A DNA stretch of 64,000 bases from Verrucomicrobiaceae bacterium (lineage in GTDB: Bacteria; Verrucomicrobiota; Verrucomicrobiia; Verrucomicrobiales; Verrucomicrobiaceae), in NCBI GenBank assembly GCA_947507875.1, contig CANNQP010000013.1, positions 30,615-94,614 of the forward strand. The letters run 5' to 3'. Shown in pieces: positions 56,001 to 62,438 of this stretch (the stretch's first letter is position 1; every line of letters begins with the position of its first letter). The notes beneath the pieces are model-generated. The model was not told where the DNA came from. It did no database searches and was given only the letters and a program-made list of their open reading frames with translations. Made by a program: the position numbers and the translations under genes.

Positions 56001-59000
56001 CGTGCCGGGATTGTAGATCTCGATCCAGTCGGAGAAGGCGCCATCTTCATCGGCGAGGGTGGTTTCGTTGTTCGCCATCAGCTCGGAGATCACCAGACGC
56101 AGCCTTGGGTTAAACTTCGTGCGCAGGCTGATCACACCCGCCTGCCCCATGCCATTCACGAGCTTGGGCGTGGCGGTGACAAAGTGACCGTGGCCGCGCC
56201 GGTGGCTGCCTTTTTGCAAAATGACCCCTTCAAAGGCCGCGCTGCCGCCATCGCTGTGCAGGAAGCTGCCACTGAAGCGCCCGGTGGTCGGCACAAGGCG
56301 GATGGAGTAGCTCGGCTCACTGGCCGGGATCTTTGAGACGAGGTTCCGTGCGCTGATGGACAGCTCTTTTTCCAGCGGAGCGGTGAGCGCGCCCTGGCTG
56401 AAGGTCAGCAGCGCGTTCGCCCCATCCACCGTGCTCAGGTCCGGCAGCACGCTCTCCGCCTCCGGCACGGCAAAGCGCGCGCCGATGAGCGAAAGCGTCA
56501 CGCCCTCCGGCCAGCCCTGGGGATAATGCTGGGCGGCGCTGCGCACCGGTTTGAACCAGCGCAGCGCCTGGCCGGTGACATCGCTGTCAGGCAGCGTGGC
56601 ATCCAGCTTCAGCCAGCCATTCAGGCTGCCCGCGCCGCCCTCCAGGCTGAGGAAAAGCGGCAGATCGCCCGTGGCACTCGCCGCCGTGCTCAAGGTGAAG
56701 GCGGTGCCATCGGCCAGCACCCCCGCGAGGTTGGCCGCCCCCGTGCGTGTCAGCGTCAGCGTGCCGATGCCATCTCCTTGAGGAAAATCGGAGGCCGAAA
56801 GGCCATTCGTCTGCGCCTGCGCAGGCAGGGCAAAGGTGTGGAAAGCCTCGCTCGCGGTGCCAGCATGGCGATGGGCCACGATCTCCGACAGCGGGTCCGA
56901 TCCCGCGCGCGTCTGCAGCCGCAGCGTGCCGGTGACGCGGCGTGTGCCTGCGGGATTCAGATCAGCGGCAAAGGCCAGCACATAACCTAGCAGCGGCGTG
57001 CGGGAGAGCAGGAGGGAGGTCTGCAAGGCCGTGCCAAAGCGGGCCACGCCGTCACTGTCCAGCACCCCCGAGAAGGGCAGGGAACTGCCTGCGATGCGCA
57101 GGGTGCCGGTGAAGGCACCTTGCGGCGTGATTTTCACCGAAAAGGCTCCTTCCGACTCTGGAGTGGGCGTGATGCCGGTCTGCGCCCGTACCAGCCCGCT
57201 GAAATCCCCCACCACCGAAGCGGCGAAGGGATCGCTGACAAACCGGGCCGTGAGGCTCAGGCCCTCGCGCATGGTGAATTCCAGCCGCGTGGACAGCCGC
57301 TGTGCCTCGCTCAGCGTGAGCTGCGGCGAAGCCCAGCCATCCCACACACGGCCAGATGCTGGAGCCGCGGTCAGCGTGTAGCGTTTGCCCAGCTCCAACT
57401 GCGACAGCGGCTCGTTCGGGCGGATCGACACGCTGCCGCCCTCCAGCGGTGAGCGAGTCAAAGTCAGCGGCCGCTTCACCACAGAGACAAAGCTGCGCTG
57501 CACCTCATCCGCCAGATTGCCCCGCAGGTCGGCGGCACGCAGGGTGATGACGTTCATCCCCGGCACGGGGGTGATCGAGGCGGAAAAGTTCATCCTTCCG
57601 CCCGTGCCTGGCGTCAGGGTGAGATCGGTGAAGTCGCCTCCATTCAGCCGCAATTGTGCCCGTGCAAATGGCAGATTGTCCGTCAACTGACCGCTGACCG
57701 TCACCGCGCCTTCGTTGACTCGCTGGTCGGCGGTGGGTTGCAGCAAAGTGAGGCGCGGCTTCTGCACATCCGGTTCCAGGATCAGCACTTCCGCACGGCT
57801 CGGGCTGCCCAGGCTGGCACCCGAGGTGGCACTGCTGAGCGTGACTTGGAAGGTCTCATGGCTCTCCGCCCGGCTGTCGGCCGTGATCGGGATCGCCACG
57901 GTTGTGGTGTTGGCATTGTCGGCAAACTCCACGAGCACGTTGCTCAGCCCGGTGAAGTCACTGCCAGCCGTCGCGCTGCCGTTGGTCGTGCTGACCTGCA
58001 CGCTCACTGCGCCAGTGCGGCCATTCGTGCGCCGCAGCGTCAGCACCAGCGGGCCGCTTTCCTCCGCGATTTGAAAGCTCGCGGCCTCCAGGGCAATGAT
58101 TCCCGGTCCGGCTCCCAGGATGGTCGAGGGCGTGCTGACTTCATTGTTCCCTGCGCTGTGGTCACTGCCGCCCGAGACTCGGGCCGTGGTGCTGACAGAC
58201 ACGGGCGCATTCGTGGCGATGCTGACATTCAGCGTCAGCTGCGGGTAACTCTGCCCGGCTGCCAGCGCATCGCTGCGCGTGGCAGACACGGCGCTCCCTG
58301 TGCTCTGAGTGATCGTCCATCCTGTGCCAGTCAGGCCCGTTGCACTCAACCCTACGGGCAGAGTGCAGTCGTAACCGACCAGGCCTGCGGTGGCTCCTGT
58401 GCCGACATTCGAAACGGTGATCGTGTAGCTGGCGGTCTCGCCTGCCTGAAACCCAGCGCTGGCCGTTTGTGCCACCGACAGATCTGTGGTGCTGATGTCA
58501 GTGCTCACGGGCTGGAGGTTGCTGGCGCTCGGGGTGCCGAGATTCGGTGAAAATGGGCCGCTGGGGGCAATCGTCGCCGCAGCGATGGGCACGGTGTAGC
58601 TGCCATCTGCGGCGGCGGAGACACGCACGGTGAAGACCACGCTGCTGTCCGCAGCCACGGTGCCCTCCGTGAAGGACACCACGCCGCCGGTCTCGCTGAC
58701 CGTAAAGCCTGACGCCGTGCCGCTGATAAAGCTGAGGCCCGAAGGCAGGGTGAAGGTCAGCGTCGGAGTGGCCAGTGCCTGGGCACCGCTGTTCGTGGCC
58801 GTGAGGGTGTAGTCAAAGCCTGTCGGGCCAGTTCGTGCCTCATTGGGAGCCGATAGCGTCAGGCTCATGTCGGGCGCATCCGCCACCGTCACATTCAGCG
58901 CCGCAGAGTCATTGTTGGCTTCGTTCGACTCCGCCACCAGCGCGCCTGGGTCCACCTGGGCGGCTGCATTTCCCAAAGCCAGATCACCTGCTGTGCTGGT

Positions 59001-60377
59001 CTGCACCTGAAGGCTCAGCACGGCCTCCGCCCCACCCGCCAGGGTGCCGCCACTGAAGCTGAACACTCCTGCGGCCTGCGACGAGCTGAACCCTGGCGTG
59101 CTGGCCGAAACCAAGGTCAGGCCCGACGGCAGCGTGAACTGTCCCCCGACCTGATAGGCCGCACCTCCGCCGGTGTTTCGCACCCTCAGCAGCAGGGGGA
59201 AAGCCTTGCGCGTGACCGGAAGTGGATCGTTGGGTTGAGGGGCGGGGCGCTCCAGGCTGATCTGAAGATCAGGCTTTTCCGGCGCGAAGGCGATGCCACG
59301 AAACGCGGTGTTCGCCGCTGCGGTGGCCAGCAAGGTCGGCGTGCCTGAAAGCGTGCCCGTGCTGCCGCTGCTGTCCGTCAGAGTCACCACCTCACCTCCG
59401 CCTGCCGCAGCGCCGCCGCCTTTTCTCACGGCATAAAGGATCACGTTGCTGCCCTGTCTAACCGCCGTGAGTCCCCGATAATTGTCCGCTGCCGCTCCCG
59501 CGCTGCCGCGTGCCGTCCAAGTTGTGCCATCGAAGCTGTGCTTCAGCAGGCCACCCAGGGTTGTGTTGTCATCGGCGGTGTAGAGCGTGTCCACACCCGC
59601 GACTCCCGCGTCCAAGTCCAGAAGGACAAAGGCATTCGGGCTTGCTGTCGGGTTAGGGGGGGGAGGATGTGTGTAGCCCGGCAAAGAAGAAATCGTTTGG
59701 CCTGAGGTAACAGGCAGCCCTGTTCCAACAGAACCCAGACGCACAACATTGCCATTTCCCGACGAAACATAAAGCTGCCCGCTAAAGATCGCTGCCTGGC
59801 GCAGGTTGTTGTTCGTCGTGCTCAGTTGCGTGGAGCTGGTGGCTCCCAGCGCAGCCACGTAGCGCAAGCCGCTGCCATTGCCCGCTACCCAGAAGCGCAG
59901 ACCATTGTCAGAGGCCACGCCACGGAAGTTGTTGGCATCGTAGGCGTCTGTCAGCGCCGTGCTGGTGTCCACATTGCCCTCCGCATCCACCCGACCGATC
60001 ACCCGGTTGACCACGGAGGAGGCTGCGCCGGTCAAGGCAGAGGTGTGGGGAGCGGTGGCATCATAACCCGGCACCACCAGGAACCGCCCATCGGCCGAGC
60101 GGGTCATTTGTCCCTCGGAACTTGCCGTCCCGCTCGCGATCAGCCGCTTTTGCGTGCCATTCACCAGCGTCGGCATGGGGATGGATTGCACCAGCGTGCC
60201 CGTCGGGCTGAACTCATCGAGAAACACCGGATTCCCCGTGTTCACCAGGCTGCCCGTTCCGGTGCCGATCCGATACACGACCAGGTTGCCGGGAGAGAGG
60301 GGAGCTGCTGAAACAAGCTGAGTCAGAGTCAAGAGCGCCGCACACAGGGCGCTGGAGGTGGGGCCACGGTTTGGCAT
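50055..60377 (-). CDS. Giant secreted multidomain CotH/lamin-tail protein
   Basis: One uninterrupted 3440-codon gene. A signal peptide ends near residue 24. Approximate domain order is: beta-propeller (25-375); DUF11/CARDB-like beta domains (385-750); Calx-beta (760-865); Ig-like and InlB-like repeats with a beta domain beginning FSGLV (880-1295); lamin-tail domain (1425-1540, SELMANNETT, DWIEIYNPG); PA14-like (1639-1750); chitobiase-like (YTLDGSTPT); CotH kinase-like (2070-2460, with NYHLYINGQYWGIFNSQER and AHDFEHSFFDLD); a second chitobiase-like part; then a repeat of the DUF11/Calx-beta/Ig/InlB/FSGLV module (2772-3440). CotH proteins can be atypical kinases; whether this one is active is unknown. 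There is no obvious C-terminal sorting signal. It is probably a surface or matrix protein. Confidence 0.93.
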   Translation of the reverse strand: MPNRGPTSSALCAALLTLTQLVSAAPLSPGNLVVYRIGTGTGSLVNTGNPVFLDEFSPTGTLVQSIPMPTLVNGTQKRLIASGTASSEGQMTRSADGRFLVVPGYDATAPHTSALTGAASSVVNRVIGRVDAEGNVDTSTALTDAYDANNFRGVASDNGLRFWVAGNGSGLRYVAALGATSSTQLSTTNNNLRQAAIFSGQLYVSSGNGNVVRLGSVGTGLPVTSGQTISSLPGYTHPPPPNPTASPNAFVLLDLDAGVAGVDTLYTADDNTTLGGLLKHSFDGTTWTARGSAGAAADNYRGLTAVRQGSNVILYAVRKGGGAAAGGGEVVTLTDSSGSTGTLSGTPTLLATAAANTAFRGIAFAPEKPDLQISLERPAPQPNDPLPVTRKAFPLLLRVRNTGGGAAYQVGGQFTLPSGLTLVSASTPGFSSSQAAGVFSFSGGTLAGGAEAVLSLQVQTSTAGDLALGNAAAQVDPGALVAESNEANNDSAALNVTVADAPDMSLTLSAPNEARTGPTGFDYTLTATNSGAQALATPTLTFTLPSGLSFISGTASGFTVSETGGVVSFTEGTVAADSSVVFTVRVSAAADGSYTVPIAAATIAPSGPFSPNLGTPSASNLQPVSTDISTTDLSVAQTASAGFQAGETASYTITVSNVGTGATAGLVGYDCTLPVGLSATGLTGTGWTITQSTGSAVSATRSDALAAGQSYPQLTLNVSIATNAPVSVSTTARVSGGSDHSAGNNEVSTPSTILGAGPGIIALEAASFQIAEESGPLVLTLRRTNGRTGAVSVQVSTTNGSATAGSDFTGLSNVLVEFADNANTTTVAIPITADSRAESHETFQVTLSSATSGASLGSPSRAEVLILEPDVQKPRLTLLQPTADQRVNEGAVTVSGQLTDNLPFARAQLRLNGGDFTDLTLTPGTGGRMNFSASITPVPGMNVITLRAADLRGNLADEVQRSFVSVVKRPLTLTRSPLEGGSVSIRPNEPLSQLELGKRYTLTAAPASGRVWDGWASPQLTLSEAQRLSTRLEFTMREGLSLTARFVSDPFAASVVGDFSGLVRAQTGITPTPESEGAFSVKITPQGAFTGTLRIAGSSLPFSGVLDSDGVARFGTALQTSLLLSRTPLLGYVLAFAADLNPAGTRRVTGTLRLQTRAGSDPLSEIVAHRHAGTASEAFHTFALPAQAQTNGLSASDFPQGDGIGTLTLTRTGAANLAGVLADGTAFTLSTAASATGDLPLFLSLEGGAGSLNGWLKLDATLPDSDVTGQALRWFKPVRSAAQHYPQGWPEGVTLSLIGARFAVPEAESVLPDLSTVDGANALLTFSQGALTAPLEKELSISARNLVSKIPASEPSYSIRLVPTTGRFSGSFLHSDGGSAAFEGVILQKGSHRRGHGHFVTATPKLVNGMGQAGVISLRTKFNPRLRLVISELMANNETTLADEDGAFSDWIEIYNPGTEEVDLTDWCLTDNASVLAKWRFPAVTLGSRQFLLVWASSKNRRVPGQPLHTNFNLSAGGEYLALVRPDGVTVEHAYTPMFPAQANDESYGINFTGRALLSQNAVVKYRVPTNDAQGSTWTARDFNDGPWSSGRTGLGFGVSVPGFTVRQVASGSFGEVRSVAQADALLALPAGSPQIASQTTVIAPVINFLGDGDGGNYGNNQSFPNGSAEPFAFLATGTILIPATGNYVFGINSDDGARIKIDGVAVMTDDSNHGPLDNLSAPVNLTAGPHTVEVLMWEGGGGDCVEFFAKAGTDTSWNDGFKLVGSAGGLQVTTAPLGAGSANSSVVGTNVERVMRGKNATLQARLSFAVENAGSLSSLTLRMRYNDGFVAWLNGTEVARRNAPAGSPAFNSAALVAREPAETLVAETIDLSAHLPLLTSGRNVLAVQAMNATAADSSFLLLPELNAVGGLAAAPVFFRPQDSLITATPGAVNGVPQFTGVVQPVVFSQKHGFYSSAISLALSTATPGAVVRYTLDGSTPTATRGLVYAGAIALSRTSIVRAAAFRSGYEPTRVRTQSYFFLNDVIRQSPTGARPAAGWPAGTVNGQVANYGMDPDIVNATNPAVGGVDAVKQALLALPTVSLVSDLPHLFDPATGIWVNPGARGFDWERPCSLELIGDDNTAAGGFQVNCGMRIRGGFSRSGDNPKHAFHFYFRGEYGASKLNYPLFGDEGVDSFDKLDLRTAQNYSWAFQGDDRNTYMREETARELQGAMGQPYTRSRNYHLYINGQYWGIFNSQERADTNHNAAYLGGEEEEWDVVKSEAELGLATGLADGTIDAWQSLWTQARAHATDPTNARYFAMQGRAADGVTATADPVLLDPANLIDYMLLTFWTGNFDGATSSFLGDERANNWQGARRRGGNRGFVFYAHDFEHSFFDLDIDRTGPFPNARVTEFDLANPMFLHHDLRPNAEYRMLWADRVQRHLFAGGALAGETVQRRLRARAEEIRQAIIAESARWGDAQRPSQPFGKPDWENAAAYLINDYAPQRGSWVMAQLRADGLYPSFDAPTLSQHGGPITSGDEVIITGQGGTIYYTLDGSDPRQIGGALNPAAQVYTSSTQTTTVLPLNQTWRYLADGSDAGTAWRAVLFDDSTWSSGAGELGYGDGDEATVVPFVDADPVTPGMQKNATTYFRTSFQVANATGLTAAVLQVKYDDGVILYLNGAEVARSPNLASGAAFDQYASSGAPDENAFFTFNLDPALLVTGTNVLAAEVHQAAPDSSDLSFHASLSLTRTDTPTPLLLTGIGSRALKVRARQNDEWSALVEALFHVRQVSDLTVALAPAASFTAGGTGSYRVTVSNAGSQPTSGTVSVTATLPAGLSATSLLGPGWTITQGTGSTVSARRGSVLPAGESYPDLTLDVAVAASAPPFVSTSVTVAGGGEIRSVNNTATHLTSILSSSTSQILLSSDRYAMPEANANVPITLRRTGNPAGTATVRVRTVNGTAASPSDFEAVDRVVTFSDGESTQTVNIGVTADNRAETHEHFLVRLETATGAATLGLPNEARVTLLEQDTSAPTVTLTTPTEGARVALSALTVTGRAADDKGLARVEVALNEGAFTQAVMTLDARGTGAAFTAQAPAVMGANTVRVRATDAAGLMGNEVVRRFTYVPLRPLALTLLPANAGTVAISPTAALTALEVGKAYTLTATPRPGFLLDRWTGPGLLERRPQLTFTHSEGLALTAHFAANPVGGAQAGEYQGLVVAAPGIAAEAENHGLITLTLAPAASFSGQLRLGSTSLPFTGSLHSDGHAHFGPGRESFLTIPRPARASLRLSFRLDLPARTFAGRVQVQTRTGEQAMSVFAGAKTRGSLPASSPLLTNNGRYSMTMTQTAPSVGTDGFPTPATATLAGTLTRQGRFTLAGTLTDGTGITTSAALLETGFMPLHTVLAAPAGSLGIELDWDESPVSFSGTEGQWFRPPSPSLDFPFGWPEGIQFSLQSAP
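50058..52061 (-). repeat. C-terminal copy of a module of about 665 residues
   Basis: Residues about 2772-3440 of the giant protein repeat the order DUF11, Calx-beta, Ig-like, InlB-like, FSGLV/YQGLV beta domain found at about 632-1295. Matching landmarks are TVSNAGSQ versus TVSNVGTG, NRAETHEHFLV versus SRAESHETFQV, EVGKAYTLTA versus ELGKRYTLTA, and WPEGIQFSL versus WPEGVTLSL. Confidence 0.8.
56493..58484 (-). repeat. N-terminal copy of the same module
   Basis: The partner of the module at 50058-52061, offset by about 2140 residues. The protein copies are diverged, so this is an old duplication rather than a recent tandem event; DNA-level identity was not measured. Confidence 0.8.
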
Positions 60378-60464
60378 TTCTGAAGGTTACGGAATCGAAA
60401 CCTGGTCTGCAAGCTCTCCCATGCTTGCCGTTTGCAAAATCAAAGCCTAGCCTGCCGGCCCCGC

Positions 60465-61367
60465 ATGACGCTGATTCGCTCCTTTTTCTTTTGCCTCTGC
60501 CTCGCCGCAGGGGCCGCCCTGGCCCAGGATGAGGCCCAGCTGCGCCCTGATCTCGAACGTGCCTACGCCCGCTGGCGCAGTGCCGTGCTGGCCAAGGATG
60601 CCCGTGCCTGGGCGGCCGCCATCACCATGCATCGCCAGATCATCACGCGGAATCTGGTCATCAGCCAAGGGGTGCCTTTCCCCAAGGCCGTCTTTGAAAC
60701 CATGCTCTCGCCTGCCGATGTCACCGGCCTGCGGCTGCTGGAGGTGCAGGCGGTCGGCGATACCGCGCACTTGCTCTACTTTGGCCAAGTGGACCTGGGG
60801 GATGCGCCCGACGTGATCCCGGAGAACCTGCTGCTGTTGAAGTTTTTCCGTGAAAAAGCGGGCAGCTGGAAGTTTGACAGCAGCAAGTTCATCCAGCTGT
60901 CCACCCAGCCTGAGCGACGCGCCAAGCTGCTCGCCGGAGAGGCGCCGGACTTCCTCGACCTGCCTGAATTCACGCCACCCGGCACGCCGCCCGCCACGCC
61001 GCCGCTTTGCGCCGTGCCGGACCACATCACGGGCTGCACCCTGCAAACCATCGGCTACGAAACCACCCTGCTGGTGAATGGGCAGGAGCACTACGCGGCG
61101 GACACCGTGGCGCGTCTCTTCCTGACCGGCGGCCTCAAAAACGGAACCAACACGCTGCAACTGCGTGCCAAAAAGCTCGACCTGCCGAAGGATGCCAAGG
61201 ACGCGGAGCGCGTGCTAGAGATCGACTTTTTCACCAAGCCCACTCAGCCCGGTGCACGCCCGCAGCGGGTCTTTCACTACGAATACAAGGGCAGGGGAAC
61301 CCCGAAAGAAGGGCAGTGGACGCTGGACATGCCCTTGTCTCAGGAGCTGATCATCCTGCAGGAATAG
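60465..61367 (+). CDS. Exported protein of unknown function
   Basis: The ATG at 60465 gives 300 residues with a signal peptide (MTLIRSFFFCLCLAAGAALA). A helical first half (RPDLERAYARWRSAVLAKDARAWAAAI) has the look of a SnoaL/DUF4440-type cone fold, and the second half is beta-rich (VNGQEHYAADTVARLFLTGGLKNGTNTLQL). No family is certain. It faces the giant gene across 87 bases, so the two could share regulation, and the isomerase gene starts 17 bases after its stop. An upstream TTG at 60432 is possible but would lengthen the signal region. Confidence 0.78.
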   Translation: MTLIRSFFFCLCLAAGAALAQDEAQLRPDLERAYARWRSAVLAKDARAWAAAITMHRQIITRNLVISQGVPFPKAVFETMLSPADVTGLRLLEVQAVGDTAHLLYFGQVDLGDAPDVIPENLLLLKFFREKAGSWKFDSSKFIQLSTQPERRAKLLAGEAPDFLDLPEFTPPGTPPATPPLCAVPDHITGCTLQTIGYETTLLVNGQEHYAADTVARLFLTGGLKNGTNTLQLRAKKLDLPKDAKDAERVLEIDFFTKPTQPGARPQRVFHYEYKGRGTPKEGQWTLDMPLSQELIILQE

Positions 61368-61384
61368 TCGTTCGCTGTCTGATC

Positions 61385-62299
61385 ATGCTGTCACTTTCCA
61401 CCTGCTGGCACAGCCATCGCCACACCGAAGGCCGCGAATTGGTCCAGGAAGCCTGCGAGCTAGGCTTCGAATGGATCGAGGTCAGCCATGGCACGAAGAT
61501 CACCCTGCTGCCCGGCCTTCTCGATGCGGTGAAAGCAGGCGAGATCCGCGTCTCCAGCCTGCACAACTTCTGCCCACCGCCGGTCGAGGTCACGATGGAT
61601 GCACCGGATGTCTTTGAGTTCACCACGCCGGATGAATCGCAGCGGGAGCGAGCGATCAAGCTGACGCTGAAGACGCTGGACATGGCCACCCGCATGGGCG
61701 CGGACCGCGTGGTGCTGCACCTGGGCAGCGTGAAGATGCCCTCGATCACCGCGAAGCTGGAAGCCATCGTCAAGGCAGGCGGTCTTTATTCCAAGGAGTT
61801 CATCCGCCTGAAGCTCAAGCTGGCCATGGCCCGTGAGAAAGCCAGCGCCAAGCACCTGGACCTCGTCCGCGCGGCGCTGGATCGCGTTTTGCCCGAGTGC
61901 GAAAAGCTAGGCGTGAAGGTCGGCATGGAAACACGCAGTCACTTCGAGCAAATCCCCACGTCCAAGGAGATGGAGCAATTGCTGGCGCACTACGACAGCC
62001 CGTGGCTCGGCACCTGGCATGACTTTGGCCATGTGCAGCGCCAAGCGAATCTCGCCCTGCTTGATCCCGAAATTTTCCTCCGGGACAACGCGCCCCGACT
62101 TCTCGGCTGCCACGTCCATGATGTCGAGTGGCCCGCACGCGATCACCGTGTGCCACTGGCCACGGGCGGTGTGGATTACGCCCGATTGCTGCCTCTGGTG
62201 CCTCGGGGCGTGCCGCTGGTCTGGGAACTCTCCCCTAGCCAGAAGCGCGAAACCATCCTGGAGGCGCTGCCCAAGTTCCGCGCACTGGCCAAGCTCTAA
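61385..62299 (+). CDS. Sugar phosphate isomerase/epimerase-like TIM barrel
   Basis: The ATG at 61385 gives 304 residues; the frame runs upstream to 61007 but that part overlaps the previous gene and is rejected. The fold is that of the xylose isomerase-like/AP endonuclease 2 superfamily: FEWIEVSHG, RVSSLHNFCPP, MGADRVVLHLG, LGVKVGMETRSH, GTWHDFGHVQ and GCHVHDVEW supply the metal ligands (Glu, Asp, His) at strand ends. Substrate and product cannot be told. It is 17 bases after the previous gene and likely co-transcribed. No signal peptide is present, so it acts in the cytoplasm. Confidence 0.85.
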   Translation: MLSLSTCWHSHRHTEGRELVQEACELGFEWIEVSHGTKITLLPGLLDAVKAGEIRVSSLHNFCPPPVEVTMDAPDVFEFTTPDESQRERAIKLTLKTLDMATRMGADRVVLHLGSVKMPSITAKLEAIVKAGGLYSKEFIRLKLKLAMAREKASAKHLDLVRAALDRVLPECEKLGVKVGMETRSHFEQIPTSKEMEQLLAHYDSPWLGTWHDFGHVQRQANLALLDPEIFLRDNAPRLLGCHVHDVEWPARDHRVPLATGGVDYARLLPLVPRGVPLVWELSPSQKRETILEALPKFRALAKL

Positions 62300-62438
62300 G
62301 CCGTTTCGCCAAAGCCTGACGCGCATTGGGCGCAGGCACTTCTTGCCAGAAGTATCACACTTCGCGATTGCCAGACAAACTTCGCTGCATGTAGCCTGAT
62401 CTTTCTGTCGTTAATTCCGCCCCTTTTCCCGACCCCTC

